From Hippophae tibetana (taxonomy: Eukaryota > Streptophyta > Magnoliopsida > Rosales > Elaeagnaceae): 64,000 bases of DNA. How positions within the stretch are numbered: position 1 is the first letter of the stretch; each line of letters starts with the position of its first letter. The position numbers were made by a program, and so were the translations under genes. Positions 1 through 11,969 of the stretch are shown here, in pieces. The notes beneath the pieces were generated by a model. That model saw only the letters and a list, made by a program, of their open reading frames with translations. It searched no databases and was not told the origin of the DNA. The DNA lies in NCBI GenBank assembly GCA_037013495.1, contig CM072809.1, forward strand, positions 12,226,501 to 12,290,500, read 5' to 3'.

Positions 1-2965
1 GGTGACGGAGAGAGTTCAGAGGTTCATCTGGAATCACTGCCTAAGCAGAACCGTAAAGTCTATACTCTTTTATATTATTCAGAAGAGTTAAACTTCTTGC
101 TATGATATGTTACTTTTATTAGCAGCCTTGAGCTGATTTGTGTTCAATTATTATCATTTTTCATTTCGTTTGAATTTCTTCAATTAAAGACTTGATTTTA
201 GTAATTGAACTGTACTTATATTTTTTATTGCTTTTCAATCGTAAAGTTTGGTTCAATTGGTCAATACAGGACGGGAAGCTTCATGCACCTTACTTAAAGA
301 ATTTTCTAAAGAAACTCATCAGTGAAGTAGAGTTGAGCCGTAGTGATGTCTTGGATGAATTGTATGAACATTATGCTTATTTGATGACTTCATTGAAGGT
401 ATAGCTAATCAATGAGGTGTTACCAGAAGTGTTCTTCCATAATTTTGACATTTGTAATCATGAATTATCAGATATTGCTCTTATGTTTGTTAGGATGATA
501 ATTTGATCAAGGTGAACGAGAGGGTCTGCAAATGGATTTCATTTCTGTTTCCTGATGGTTAGATGTCTGTTAATCTGTTAATATGATGCTGGAAAATTAA
601 AATTATATAATTCATTTGCATTGTTTCTGTAAGTTTGGTTGTTGATTGGTGACTCTAGGTTATCTTGAACTCTCAAGTTGTTCAAATTCAAGGAAGCTGC
701 TGATACCACTGCAATGCTCTCTGAACATGCTTAAAGGAGACACTGGGTATGCTTTATTTTCATTCTAAGAATACTTTTATCTTTATTTGCTAATGGTAGG
801 TTTGCTCAAAAATAAAAAACAGTGCCTTAAGGATTTATAAAAAGGGTAAGGAAAAATAAAGGGTAATCAATCAATTGCAGCAGATGTTAGGACCTATTCT
901 ATAACACTCTGCTCCTTTGAGGATAATATCAAGATTTGCTGTAAAATCTCCATTGAAGGAATGCATTATTACGTAAATTTCTCTTTTTACGTTTTGGTTT
1001 GCCAATTTTTTTGTGAGAAAAGGTTATTACCTGTTTGTTTTCATCAACAGGAAAAATGTTTGTAGCTAATTTTGTTCCTTTTTGTTCATCCAAAGTAGAG
1101 AAATGATTCACTTTTTTGGTGACAATGTCTTCCTATGGATGGTATAGGTTCTATGTTGAGTCTTTGAGATCTCCTTTTCAAGTCTAGTTCAGTTTCCAGT
1201 AACTAAGCTTTAAGTATAAGTCTATTTCATATGCTTTTATGCCTGAACAATTGTCCATTCTTGTTTATTTTCATATTGTAATAGTTCACTTTTCGTATAG
1301 ATGTTCGGTTTGGCCATCAAGTCTTTACTTGTCAGAGTGCATACTTTCGTTTCCAGAGCTATTCTCAAATAGATCATGTTTTGAGGTAAGGTAATACGGT
1401 ATGCATTTGAGTGTCTATAACCAGTACAAATTGTCATATATATATTTGCAATTATGGATGACCTGAAATCTGCACGATAAAGTGAGTCATTAGTTTGAGT
1501 GTTCTACGGTGTAACAATCTAATCATGGTTATGTAGGAAACTTCTCAAAATGAAACCTACTTTGTATATCAGACTATCAGTTGGGCGGACCTTTTCCTTT
1601 CCATTTCTTATGAATGATCATCAATGTTTTTTGTTTTTTGGTGGGTGCTAGATACCATCAATTTTTTACACGGAAAGTGTATACCTCTAATCGAATACTG
1701 TTATCTACTCAGGTTGGAGCTGGAGTTGGTTTAGCTGGTATTTGCCTTGCCCATGTGAAAGCCTCTGAGGTATGGTGCTTGTCATACGAAATCAAGATGA
1801 AAATAGTAAACATTCACTCATTGACCTTTTGTCTACAATCTTTTTATGCTAATGCAACTTTTATAAGCAAATTTCATAAGGATTTGTGTTCGTTTTCTAA
1901 TGTTGATGTGGAAAATTATGGAGAAAGAAATGAAAAGAATTATAGTCCGTGAAAACACAAAAGTTTCAGTATAAAGCTTTATTCATGCGGAATAATTTTG
2001 TGATTGATTCAGGTTATTTTAAGTGATGGTGACATGTCAACCCTAGCAAACATGAAGCTTAATCTAGAGTTGAACAACTTGAGGGTTGAAACTGATGTGC
2101 TGGAAACTATTAGGGAACCAAACAAGGTAAGCCCTGCTTGAGATTTTAAATTCCTTTTGAGAAATAGAATAGTACATGGACAAAAAGAACCAGACAACCC
2201 TACAATATCATGAATATAAACTTTATCTCAGGTAAAGTGCATTTATCTTTCGTGGGAATCTGCAACAGATAAAAAGCTTCATAAATACAAGCCAGACATT
2301 ATGTGAGTATGAATACTGATAATTGATGTGTAATTATTTATTGTGCTCTAACTACAATAGGTCTCTGTTTATTCCAAGTTTCAATTGCAATAACTTATCA
2401 ATAGTATTTATAAGGGACTGAGGGTTAACCACATACTAGTTAATTTGTTACCAAAAGTTTTTCTTTACTTTTTTTCTTCTCTCTCCATTGTTTTGCCTAC
2501 TGCCAAAATCATTCCTAACTATTCTTCTTCTTCTACAGTTTAGGTGCCGATGTAATATATGATCCATTATATCTCCCACATCTTGTTCGTGTACTTGCCA
2601 TTCTTCTGAACCAGGGGGAATCTTGTTCTCGTGATTTGAATGGGGATGGTCGGGACTTGTTTTTGGACAGTAGCTCTATTGGTAATAATGAAAAGTTTTG
2701 TAGCAAAGGGCATAGAATTGATGTTTTACCAGGTAAAATATTCAAAGCTTCGGCTTGCAGTGGGTTAGGAAATGCTCCAATAGCTATTATAGCTTCTGTT
2801 ATTCGCAATGTTGACACCTTCAATAACTTTCTCGCTTTGGTAGACCAAGCTAACCTTAACATCACAGACGTTACGGAGAAGCTTAAGCCTATCAATTTGC
2901 TTCCTTATATGCAGTCATATAATCGTTCCACTGTACGCTTATTTCTTCTCTCATGTAAGCAATGA
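1..2965 (+). CDS. FAM86/EEF2KMT-like protein-lysine methyltransferase (5' end outside window)
   Basis: SAM-dependent methyltransferase of the FAM86 (MTF16) family; the animal and yeast members methylate elongation factor 2, and the plant copy resembles At5g27400. Exons inferred from splice sites and family resemblance: 2-52, 270-398, 494-557, 659-746, 1301-1385, 1713-1769, 2013-2126, 2232-2302 and 2539-2965. All junctions are GT-AG, phases agree throughout, and the sum is 1086 nt, giving 361 residues plus stop. Visible motifs are the N-terminal FAM86 helical region (exons 1-3), the conserved CSVWPSSLYLSE stretch (exon 5), the SAM-binding glycine loop VGAGVGLAG (exon 6), the acidic LSDGD strand end (exon 7) and LGADVIYDP after motif II (exons 8-9). 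The start codon and perhaps a few N-terminal residues lie before the window. Probably cytosolic. The family call is secure; the substrate is inferred. Confidence 0.9.
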
Positions 2966-5380
2966 CTTTTTTCCTTCGAAAAGTGCTCATTTTTTAAATA
3001 CTTTTTTCACTGATTTTTATTATTAAAATTTAGCATGTAGACTGTTGAACAGTTTATTATGTAGAATATTTTGTTATGAGAAACTGAAGTAAAGATTTTA
3101 TTTTTAAATCTTTTATAAAGATTAGGATTATGATATTAGCAACAAAAATTAAAAAAAATATTAGGATTAAGATTTTGCAAATGGTTTGAGAAAAATAAAT
3201 GAAATTTTGGACAGAATTTAATACTATATTTGGGGTTCAAGTGCAATTTAAATTCATGTTGAAAAGAACAACATTTACATCAAAATGATACTGGAAAGCA
3301 AAACAACTTGAACTACAATATTAAAAAAAAAATTACTATAGCTATGAGACAATTGTAACAGAAAATTGTGAAACTTTCTATTTCAAGAAGTTATGATAAA
3401 TGTATAAAAATATGGTTGGTTATTCTTTCAATAACTTTAATTTTTGAAAGAATTGATTTTCTAACAATTTCTATCATAATATGAAAGTTGGAAGTATTGT
3501 GTTAAAAATCTAAAATTTTAATTGTTGAAATACAAATGTTTAGTTTGCATGGTATTTAAAGTTAACATTTATAGGGGAGTAATAAATGTATAAAAGTATA
3601 ATTATTCATTTTCTTAATAATTTGAATCTTTGAGAGTTATTTTATTTATTTCATTTTTTAGTGTTAATTCACTGTATTTTAGCAATTGAAAATTAATGGA
3701 GGAAATTAGTGTCTTTTAATTTTGTTTTCTCCTAAACTAATTGGTAAAATATAGTTTCTACGAGTTAAAATATTCTTGTTTTTTTTTATTTTGATGCCAT
3801 TATTGATTAATTTTAGATCAAAATGATATTTTAGTTTTAATTTGGACATCAGTATCTACGAATGTAAACTCTTCACCTCTATTGGGAAGATATTAAAGTT
3901 TGAGCAACATATAATATGTAACAAAAGAATACAAACAATAAAAATTGAAAATCACACTGAATTCATTAAATTTATATATGATAATTAAAATTCTAAACCG
4001 ATAAAAAATCTTAATTGATTAAATATTTGTTTATAATATTTATAAAATTAAATAAATAAATAAATGAAAGTAAAGAAACTATTCACTATGAAAATAAACA
4101 TAAAAAGATACAAAGTTAAAACAATGTTATAATTATAAATGATTATTTTGGACTAAATTGTACCATTTTTTTTAAAATACTTCTTGCTGAGATGAAGTCG
4201 CGTGAACAACATTGATTATTCATTCATATAAACTATCTCCGTTGGTCTCTTCATTGCTTGCTTATCATCTAAATTGATAAACCCAAATCTATATAAGCCT
4301 TTTTAATTACAGATAAATTGTGTTTGTTTATAAAAATTTTACAATATTTTTTAATGTAAAGTATAGATAATTATAACAATATTAAAACACACAAAAGAAT
4401 ATATACTAATATCATTTTTTATATACATAAATATATATATAAAAATATAATATTAATAATGAAACAAATAATACTTTGAATGATTATATTGAATTTTATT
4501 TATTATTAATTTTACTTAATATAGGCTAAATAGTTAAAATATTAAAACTAATGTTAATATTTTAAATGATATAGGAAAGTAAGAATTATATTAATATTTA
4601 ATACATTTAAATAAAATATATTTTTGAATAAATATTAAAAAATAAAATAAAAAAATAATTAAATAATTAAAAATTATTATCCATTCATAATAGATAATTA
4701 TTACCTAAATATACTTAAAATTAATATAAAATAATTATAATTATTAACATAACTGTATAGTTCATTGAAACTCATTCGAATCAATGAAAACATTTAATAT
4801 CTTTAACGTATATCAATAAATGTAAGTAAACATCGTACAAATATCAATATATATTAAATAAAAATATTATTAGTTATTTTTTAATTATTATTATTTATTT
4901 ATTATAAAAATATATTATATATTATTTTGAGTTATTATATTCAAATTATTATAATTAAATTATTAAGTTTATTGTGAATTATAAGTAATACAAATTAAAA
5001 AAATTAAAATTTAAAGGAGGACACGTGCTCTTGAAGACATGTAAATCCGCCTCTGGCTATTACTAGTATGATATTATTTGTTGTACGAAGAAACCCCAAC
5101 AAATTTACATTGATGACCCGAACTCACATTAGTTTTTTCGTGTTCAAAAGGGTTTCCACGTTATTGATCCAAAATCATATTGGGTCATGTTTGAGTTGTG
5201 CTATTGTGTGTTTCAAAAATTAATGCTCCAGCTTCTTTGGCTACGAATGCAATATCTTAAAAATATAATTTTTTTAGTAATTGAGTTGTGGGCTAACTTA
5301 GAAAAAACTGTGCCGTTTTAGAAGCACTCTGAAAATAACGTTAGAAGGCTCTACAGAGGAATTATTAAGAAACTTAAGGC
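2966..5380. other. AT-rich intergenic region with a dispersed repeat copy
   Basis: No coding potential seen on either strand. About 3880-4200 resembles 51900-52200 in the same orientation: both contain near-matching runs such as TGAAAATAAACATAAAAA and GATTAAATATTTRTTTATAA, so this is a dispersed AT-rich repeat. A slightly more GC-rich patch near 5010-5060 may be an element edge. The promoter of the downstream ZRF1 gene begins near the right end. Confidence 0.5.
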
Positions 5381-5386
5381 GGCCCA
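5381..5386 (-). promoter_or_regulatory. Site II (TGGGCC-type) element upstream of ZRF1
   Basis: GGCCCA followed by AA reads TTTGGGCC on the minus strand, a site II core. In plants this motif in proximal promoters, combined with a telo-box, marks ribosomal-protein and translation-linked genes. It lies about 90 bp before the telo-box. The motif is seen directly; its activity is inferred. Confidence 0.5.
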
Positions 5387-5470
5387 AATAAGAGAGCCTT
5401 TTTGTATACTCTCTCTTATTTAAGCACTGAGAAGAATGCTTTTTCCTTGCCCCGACATAAAATATCCCCT

Positions 5471-5480
5471 AACCCTAAAC
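5471..5480 (+). promoter_or_regulatory. Telo-box in the ZRF1 5' leader
   Basis: AACCCTAAAC is a telo-box (AAACCCTAA-type interstitial telomere motif), typical of the 5' leaders of plant translation-apparatus genes. Here it is followed about 70 bp later by a leader-intron donor. Confidence 0.55.
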
Positions 5481-5548
5481 GCATATACCGTAGAGCTCTG
5501 TCGACGGCCATCTCTGCCACCAAAACGCTCTATCTTCCGTTGTTTCAG

Positions 5549-6318
5549 GTGATTTCAATCTATCTTCTTTCTTATTGTATTCTATTTTTCATCTTTTTTT
5601 TTTCACTTCTTCTGTAACTTAGATGCTTCAAAGTTTATTGACAAGTTTTTCAAGCTTTATTCTGGTCCATGTTCAAGTAAATCATTAATTCTTTTTTTTT
5701 AATACCTACCTAAAATAATTTTAACTTTTTTATTGACTTAATTTTTTTTATATGTTGAGGATGACATGTTTTTCAGCGAGCTAAACCAGCTGACAACTCT
5801 AGTCTTAGGTTTTTGTTTGGTGATACTGATTCATTGAAGCTGTAATTTTATGTTAGTAGTTTTGAGAATATATGTCGATTGGATCATTGATATGCCCTTA
5901 GTCCGTTATTGGGATGATCATCTCTGAAATCAACAAATAAACATCAACTAATCGCTATTCTTTCCGAGTAAATTATTGTTATTTTGTTTGGAATAGATCC
6001 TAGGTTCAGATTCAGCTCTTGGATTATTGCGTACTTTTTTTTTCTTTGTTTAATCATTTGTTCCACTTCGATTGAGTCGAGTTTCTGATTAAGTCGTGGC
6101 AAATTCAATTCTTATCTTTCTTTTTTATTTTCATGTTCGACTAGGGAGATTCTAGTTTTCCCCCTCTTTTTTTGCATTGCCTAATTTTAAACATTGATGT
6201 AAGCTTTGTGACTTTTTCAGTGTGCAGGTTGGTTTTCTTCTTAACAAAGAGGGTCTTGAGCTAAAGTGAAGCTTTCCTGGGTAGTGAGCTTTGTATGTAA
6301 TTTTCTCTCTCTCTGCAG
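5549..6318 (+). other. Leader (5' UTR) intron of the ZRF1 gene
   Basis: The donor follows TTGTTTCAG (GTGATTTC) at 5549. The acceptor is a pyrimidine-rich run ending CTCTGCAG at 6318, only 21 nt before the ATG at 6340. The interior is T-rich with no open frame continuous with the CDS. Leader introns of this kind often raise expression in plants. Exact donor choice is inferred. Confidence 0.55.
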
Positions 6319-6339
6319 TGTGTCTTCTGTGACACCATA

Positions 6340-8292
6340 ATGGGTTTCCAGTCCAACACACGACTTATCACCTACTCTCAAGAGATTATTAATGGAGAAC
6401 CGATATTTGTGTCTTCAAATTGCCTTCCTATCAAGGCTTTGAGATATGAACCTGCTGGGCATGCTTTTCATTCTGTTGCTCTTAAACTTCTTGGCTATGT
6501 GGATGAAGAAGTTGTTGACAATGAAAATCAGAAGATAACTGATGATAAGGGACAGACATCTCTGCCATCGTATGAATCATACAGCACCAAAGGCAAAAAG
6601 AAATCCGGTGATGGAGCCAAGCAACAAGATCACTATGCATTGTTGGGTTTGGGCCATTTAAGGTATCTTGCCACTGAGGAACAGATAAGAAAATGTTATC
6701 GTGAGACTGCCTTGAAGTATCATCCTGACAAGCAAGCTGCTCTTCTTCTTGCTGAGGAAACTGAAGCTGCCAAACAAACAAAAAAGGATGAGATAGAGAG
6801 CCACTTTAAGTCCATCCAAGAAGCATATGAAATATTAATTGATCCAGTGAAGAGAAGAGTTTATGATTCCACAGATGAGGTTGATGATGAGATTCCAGCG
6901 GACTGTGTCCCACATGACTTCTTCAAGGTGTTTGGTCCAGCATTTATAAGGAACGGGCGATGGTCAGTTAACCAACCAATCCCAACCTTAGGAAATGAGA
7001 ATACCCCATTAGGTGAAGTAGATAGCTTTTATGAGTTTTGGTATACTTTTAAAAGTTGGAGAGAGTTCCCGCATGCTGATGAGTTTGATCTCGAGCAAGC
7101 TGAGTCTCGTGATCATAAGAGGTGGATGGAGAGGCAGAATGCAAAACTTACTGAAAAGGCTAGAAAGGACGAATATGCTAGGATACGTGCTTTAGTTGAC
7201 AATGCTTATAGAAGAGACCCAAGGATATTGAAGAGAAAGGAGGTGGAGAAAGCAGAGAAGAAGAAGAAAAAAGAGGCTAAGTATATAGCAAAGAGATTGC
7301 AGGAGGAAGAAGTGGCTAGAGCTGCTGAAGAAGAGAGATGCCGGAAGGAGGAGGAAGAACGACGTGCATCTGAAGCAGCACTACAACACAAAAAGGTGAG
7401 AGAGAAAGAAAAGAAACTCTTGCGTAAAGAACGGACTCGTCTGCGAACACTTTCGAGGCCTGTTGTATTGTACCATTTGCTAAATCTTTCTGAGGATGAT
7501 GTGGAAACTCTCTGCATGACACTTAATATGGAGCAGATGAGTAGCATGTGTGACAAGATGGAGGGGCAGGAAGAGCTAGAGATTGCAAAAATTCTGAGGG
7601 ATGCTCGTGGATTTAATGATGGTTTGAAAGATAAGAAAGAAGGTAACAAGAATACTCAACAGCAGAATGGTTCTGTGGAGACTAATGGAAGTATTCCATT
7701 TAGCATCTCTGAAAAGAAGGAAAAACCTTGGGACAAGGAAGAGATTGAGCTATTGAAAAAAGGAATGCATAAATTTCCAAAAGGAACATCTCGGAGGTGG
7801 GAAGTTATCTCAGATTACATTGGTACAGGGAGATCTGTGGAAGAAATTCTGAAGGCAACCAAAACAGTGCTCCTACAGAAGCCTGATTCTTCTAGGGCTT
7901 TTGATTCATTTCTTGAAAAGAGGAAGCCTGCACCATCTATTTCATCTCCACTTACAACAAGGGATGAAGTAGGAGATGTCTCAATTCCGCATATACCTGA
8001 AAACAATGCCAGCCAATCAGATAATCTCAGTGATTCTTCGAGCAAGAATGCAAGCAGTCAGGATGCTAATGATTTTGTGGCTGCAAATTCAGTATCTTCA
8101 AGTTCAGAGCAGGATGTGTGGTCTGCTGTACAAGAAAGAGCCTTGGTTCAGGCTCTGAAAACCTTTCCAAAGGAGGCTAGTCAGCGTTGGGAGCGGGTTG
8201 CTGCTGCTGTTCCTGGGAAGACAGTGAATCAGTGCAAGAAAAAATTTGCACTGATGAAGGAGAACTTCAGAAATAAGAAAACTGCTGTCTAA
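6340..8292 (+). CDS. ZRF1: ZRF1/DNAJC2-type J-domain protein with two SANT domains
   Basis: Plant homologue of zuotin/MPP11/ZRF1 (Arabidopsis At3g11450 and At5g06110; Volvox GlsA). These J proteins act at the ribosome with Hsp70 and also bind ubiquitinated H2A in chromatin. The 650-residue ORF has no intron. A conserved N-terminal zuotin region (about 1-95) is followed by a J domain (about 97-180) with the HPD triad at 128-130. Then comes the zuotin-specific segment and a long charged helix (about 250-370) rich in K, E and R. SANT domain 1 begins with WDKEEIELL near 463 and SANT domain 2 with VWSAVQERALV near 592. The length and domain order are those of the family. The start at 6340 follows the leader acceptor and opens with the conserved zuotin N-terminus. 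A telo-box and a site II motif upstream fit co-regulation with translation genes. Confidence 0.95.
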   Translation: MGFQSNTRLITYSQEIINGEPIFVSSNCLPIKALRYEPAGHAFHSVALKLLGYVDEEVVDNENQKITDDKGQTSLPSYESYSTKGKKKSGDGAKQQDHYALLGLGHLRYLATEEQIRKCYRETALKYHPDKQAALLLAEETEAAKQTKKDEIESHFKSIQEAYEILIDPVKRRVYDSTDEVDDEIPADCVPHDFFKVFGPAFIRNGRWSVNQPIPTLGNENTPLGEVDSFYEFWYTFKSWREFPHADEFDLEQAESRDHKRWMERQNAKLTEKARKDEYARIRALVDNAYRRDPRILKRKEVEKAEKKKKKEAKYIAKRLQEEEVARAAEEERCRKEEEERRASEAALQHKKVREKEKKLLRKERTRLRTLSRPVVLYHLLNLSEDDVETLCMTLNMEQMSSMCDKMEGQEELEIAKILRDARGFNDGLKDKKEGNKNTQQQNGSVETNGSIPFSISEKKEKPWDKEEIELLKKGMHKFPKGTSRRWEVISDYIGTGRSVEEILKATKTVLLQKPDSSRAFDSFLEKRKPAPSISSPLTTRDEVGDVSIPHIPENNASQSDNLSDSSSKNASSQDANDFVAANSVSSSSEQDVWSAVQERALVQALKTFPKEASQRWERVAAAVPGKTVNQCKKKFALMKENFRNKKTAV

Positions 8293-8305
8293 TGGGCCTG
8301 GATCT

Positions 8306-8332
8306 CCTCTAAACATTCCGCAATTTTAGAGG
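8306..8332 (+). other. Inverted repeat in the ZRF1 3' UTR
   Basis: CCTCTAAA (8306-8313) and TTTAGAGG (8325-8332) form a perfect 8-bp stem around an 11-nt loop, 13 nt after the stop codon. It could fold in the mRNA. No function is known. Confidence 0.4.
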
Positions 8333-8459
8333 ATAATGTATTGAGTTCTGCCTTCTATTCTTTTTTCTTTGGAGCTAGGGATCATCCAGTATGAATCTGA
8401 ACAACCTCAAAGGCTAGTATGGCTCTGTTTTCCTGACAGGTAATATTCATTTGCATTGA

Positions 8460-10340
8460 ACCCCATTTTTAATAGTGAGTATTTAATTCCAGATTAGGAT
8501 CTGATGTTCGAAATATATGAGCATGATTGTAGACATGTCAGTTAACAGTTTGAACTTAATAAAAAACTGAAAAAATTGATAACTACTGCTTTATGACTAG
8601 AGTCAAGGTAGTTCAAGTGTTCAACCATCAATTCAAAAGGGATGGGTTAAGGACTCCGTTAAATTCTGTTATTGAATCACTTGTGTCAGTGTCAATCTAT
8701 TCTTTTTTCAATTGGTTAGTCTAATTATAATAATAATACATATTCATCAGATTCACCCTTTTTTCTTGGGCAATGTTGTGTTGAACATGAATTAGTGACA
8801 TATCTTAAAAGGGCTTATTAGCCGCTTTACTTCATAATAATTTATACAGTTTTGTTGTGGTTGTGGTTGTGCTGTTTTGCATCTAAATGTATTAACTGAC
8901 AGTCATTTTTGTGAAGGGAATAACAAAGAACAAAAAGCAGAACCAGGAATTTCCTGATTACTTATCCATAGAGGAGTGGAACAGTGGAGTTCATCAAAGT
9001 AGGTAAGGTTTAGATGCATTAATAATTGATTGAGAGAGGCAGGATTGAGGGAATAGAAAGAATGATTAGCATGAAGAGATAGTGAGAAGAAAGTGATAAT
9101 ATGAAGAGAAAGAATGAGGCAGGAAGATCAGAACCGAAGGTTTACAGAACAGGAAAAGGAGCCCAGCGTGATTTCTCATCTTTGATTTGAGGGAGATTGA
9201 GAATACACAACTTTTTCAAGCCCATTTCCACTCTAAATACCTTAGGTCATTGTATTTTCTCCTCGTTACCTTCTTTAAGTTCTTTTATTTCATCTTATTA
9301 ATTAATTTACTATATATTTTAGATATTTAGCTTTTAAAAAAATCACCATTTTAGATTACCTCCTAACTCCTTCGTATGACCTAGTTTACTTTACTGATGA
9401 TTTTTTTTTTACGATTTTAGTTAGGATGAGATCTGGTTAGAAATGATTATAATTGGTTTACCTAGGTTCTTTCACGCATGTTATTGTGTTTCTGCTTTTA
9501 CGGAGATGGATTTGAACCAGGAATTTCTGTCAAATATCAAATCCTTTATCAGAAAGCGGCCGATGCATGGTGCTGTTACTGGTTGCAAAATGTGCAAAAA
9601 CTTTACCCTATTAAATTTACATTTTTTTTTATTAATAAAATAATATCTTACTGTTTAAAAAATAACTAAAATATCTTATTTCTAGGGATACTGACCTAAA
9701 TATCTTTTATAAAAATAAAAATTACTAAAGCATCCATTTATATAAATAGACTTTTTGTGTGCCTATTCAAAGTAGCAAGAAATAATTTTTCTTACCATGT
9801 CAAAGTTAATCCGATCAGATGCCTCTATTTGAAGTCAACATTAAAGGTGGTCAAACGCCTCGAATACATATTACCTAAATAGCTGGTAAGCGTAGGCTTA
9901 TGGCGGGCAACGTAAAGAATACACAAATATTACAGCAATTTTAAAATTATGTAAAATACATATTATCAACTAAAATATGTTTAAAATTACAGGAGTTTTA
10001 TTATCTAGCATGAAATATATGTGCAAGATTATGGTGTATATATTTAGTCAAAATTAACTATCTATTCTTGTGTTAAGAAGGCAACATTTTTTATAGGATT
10101 GTCATAGGTTGATTTTAAGCATCATGTTAACAAGTGTTATATGTTGATTTTAAGCAACATATTAACGAGTGTTACATTAATGATGTATGTGACATTTTGT
10201 TAGCATTGATATTATTTCCTGACCTTATATACACAAACACAAGTGGTCTTCTTGGACCAAAGAATGAGAGTAGTGTCTCAAACTTCTTTTTCTTGGGTAG
10301 TTAAGAAGAAGTTTTTTCCTTCTTTTTTTCTCTAAGTAAG
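8460..10340. other. Intergenic region without recognised genes
   Basis: No convincing coding sequence. A purine-rich patch of more balanced composition at about 8910-9180 (repeated AGA/GAAGAG words) may be a decayed element or transcribed 3' sequence. Around 10105-10172 a ~36-bp sequence (ATGTTGATTTTAAGCA core) occurs twice in tandem. The short open frames at 9443-9669 show no family resemblance. Confidence 0.4.
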
Positions 10341-10354
10341 GATATTCAAAAAAT

Positions 10355-11270
10355 TTGAGCTGAAGCACTCTCTTTGGTTCCTTACCGAATGATCAGCTCG
10401 TACTTTAAATTTTGGCCAATCTTTTAACCTAGAATTGGACGAGTCATCTCATAAGGTAAAAGGCTTTGCTCAAGCACTTTACATGGGTTTTATCGAGGTG
10501 ATCAACTCATATTTTTATCTCGAGCATTTTGTCTGGTTCTTTACTGAGGTGGTCAACTCATACTTTATTCCTAGCACTACACCTGGTTCTTTACCGAGGT
10601 GATTAGCTCGTATTTTTATCCCTAACGCTTTACTTGGTTCTTTATCGAGGTGATCATTGTGATATTTTTTCCAATCACTTTACTTACTTCTTACGGTGGT
10701 GATCAACTCATACTTTTATCCCAAGCATTCTATTTGGTTCTTTATCGAGGTGATTAGTTTGTAATTTTGCCTAAGTGCTCTACTTGGATCTTAGCAATGT
10801 GAAGAGCTTGTAATTTTTTTCGAACGTTCTACCTAATTCTTTATCAAGGTAATCAACTCATACTTTTATTTTAACACCCTACCTGGTTTTTACCAAGGTA
10901 ATCAATACTTTTATCCCAAGAACTCTACATAGTTATTTTTCGAGGTGATTAACTCATACTTTTATCTTAACACTTTACCTGGTTTTTTTACCAAGGTGAT
11001 ACTTATAATTTCATCCCAAGAACTCTACATAGTTCTTTTCTAAGATGAGCAACTCGTGATTTTGCCTAAGCATTCTATCTGATTCTTTATTAAGGTGATC
11101 AACTCATACTTTATCCCAAACACTCTACCTGATTTTTTATCGAGGTGATCAACTTGTATTTTTATCCTGAGCACCCTACCTGGTTCTTTACCTAAGTGAT
11201 CAGCTTGTACTTTTATTTCGAGTGTTCAACCTGATTCTTTACCGAGGTGATTAGCTTGTACTTTTCTCTT
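10355..11270 (+). repeat. ~51-bp minisatellite array A, about 18 units
   Basis: A degenerate tandem repeat has a recurring core of GAGGTGATCA, then CTCGTACTTTTATC, then CACTCTACCTGG, then TTCTTTACC. The GTGATCA-type word recurs about every 50-52 bp, with about 18 copies by eye. Units differ by many substitutions, so the array is old. The same repeat appears inverted at 47065-48190. All frames contain stops in several units, so it is not coding. The right side is followed by a different pair of related ~65-bp blocks. Confidence 0.8.
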
Positions 11271-11299
11271 CTATCTTTGGCCATAATACTAGCTCATTA

Positions 11300-11535
11300 C
11301 GCCTGCATCTTACTTGAATGGGTGCTTAGATAATGCTACCTCACTCCTAAGCAAGGACTTTATGAAAATATGAGCTTAGAAGTAATGGAATTCTAGTTCT
11401 CCTGAGGAGATGGACTATCATGTGGTTTCATTGCCCTCCTAAGGTTAGACCATTATAGTGATACATCATTATGCCCACATCTTACCTGGGTTATTGAGAT
11501 AAGGCTACATCACTCCTAAGTAAGGATTTTTAAGA
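11300..11535 (+). repeat. Two related ~65-bp blocks next to array A
   Basis: A block near 11305-11365 (CATCTTACTTGAATGGG ... CTCACTCCTAAGCAAGGA) recurs near 11475-11525 as CATCTTACCTGGG ... CATCACTCCTAAGTAAGGA. They look like diverged duplicates in the same decayed element as the minisatellite. Confidence 0.5.
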
Positions 11536-11969
11536 TCACGAATGCTATACTTGGTCTTCCTTGTTCTATCAGAATGAAAAATTTGGATTTACATGCCAAC
11601 CTTTAATAATAAATCCATTAATATCAAGAAAATATATTAGATGATAGATTCAAAAGTCTATTATGTCATGTCAGGATAAATAACCTAGATTTCATAATAA
11701 ATCAATTAATACATAGGTCAAAGAAGAAACTTAATTGTCTTCTATATTGTGTAAGTGTAAATAGTCCAACACCTTAAATAGTGAAGTAGATTATCTTTCA
11801 CTTGTAAAAATCTAAAATTCCAATTAATATTAGGGTAGTAAAGTACCAAGGGAAAACATATCATATAGACAATCACAAAACTAAAAACAATTCATATGCG
11901 TTTAGTGGTCTTTGTATCCTTCAACAAGTAATAAGAAATATTTCTCAAATAGTCAAAGTCGCATTTTGA

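Noticed and set aside
7206-7649. 147-residue minus-strand frame inside ZRF1
   Set aside because: Antisense of the charged helix; its Ser/Phe-rich composition is the mirror of AAG/GAG codons. The plus-strand frame is a clear ZRF1 protein.
8439-9002. Possible intron and exon in the ZRF1 3' UTR (GACAG before GTAATA, purine-rich segment downstream)
   Set aside because: No clear acceptor and no coding continuation; transcript data would be required to support it.
9443-9669. Two overlapping short plus-strand frames
   Set aside because: Hydrophobic and aromatic-rich chance frames in AT-rich DNA with no start context or homology.
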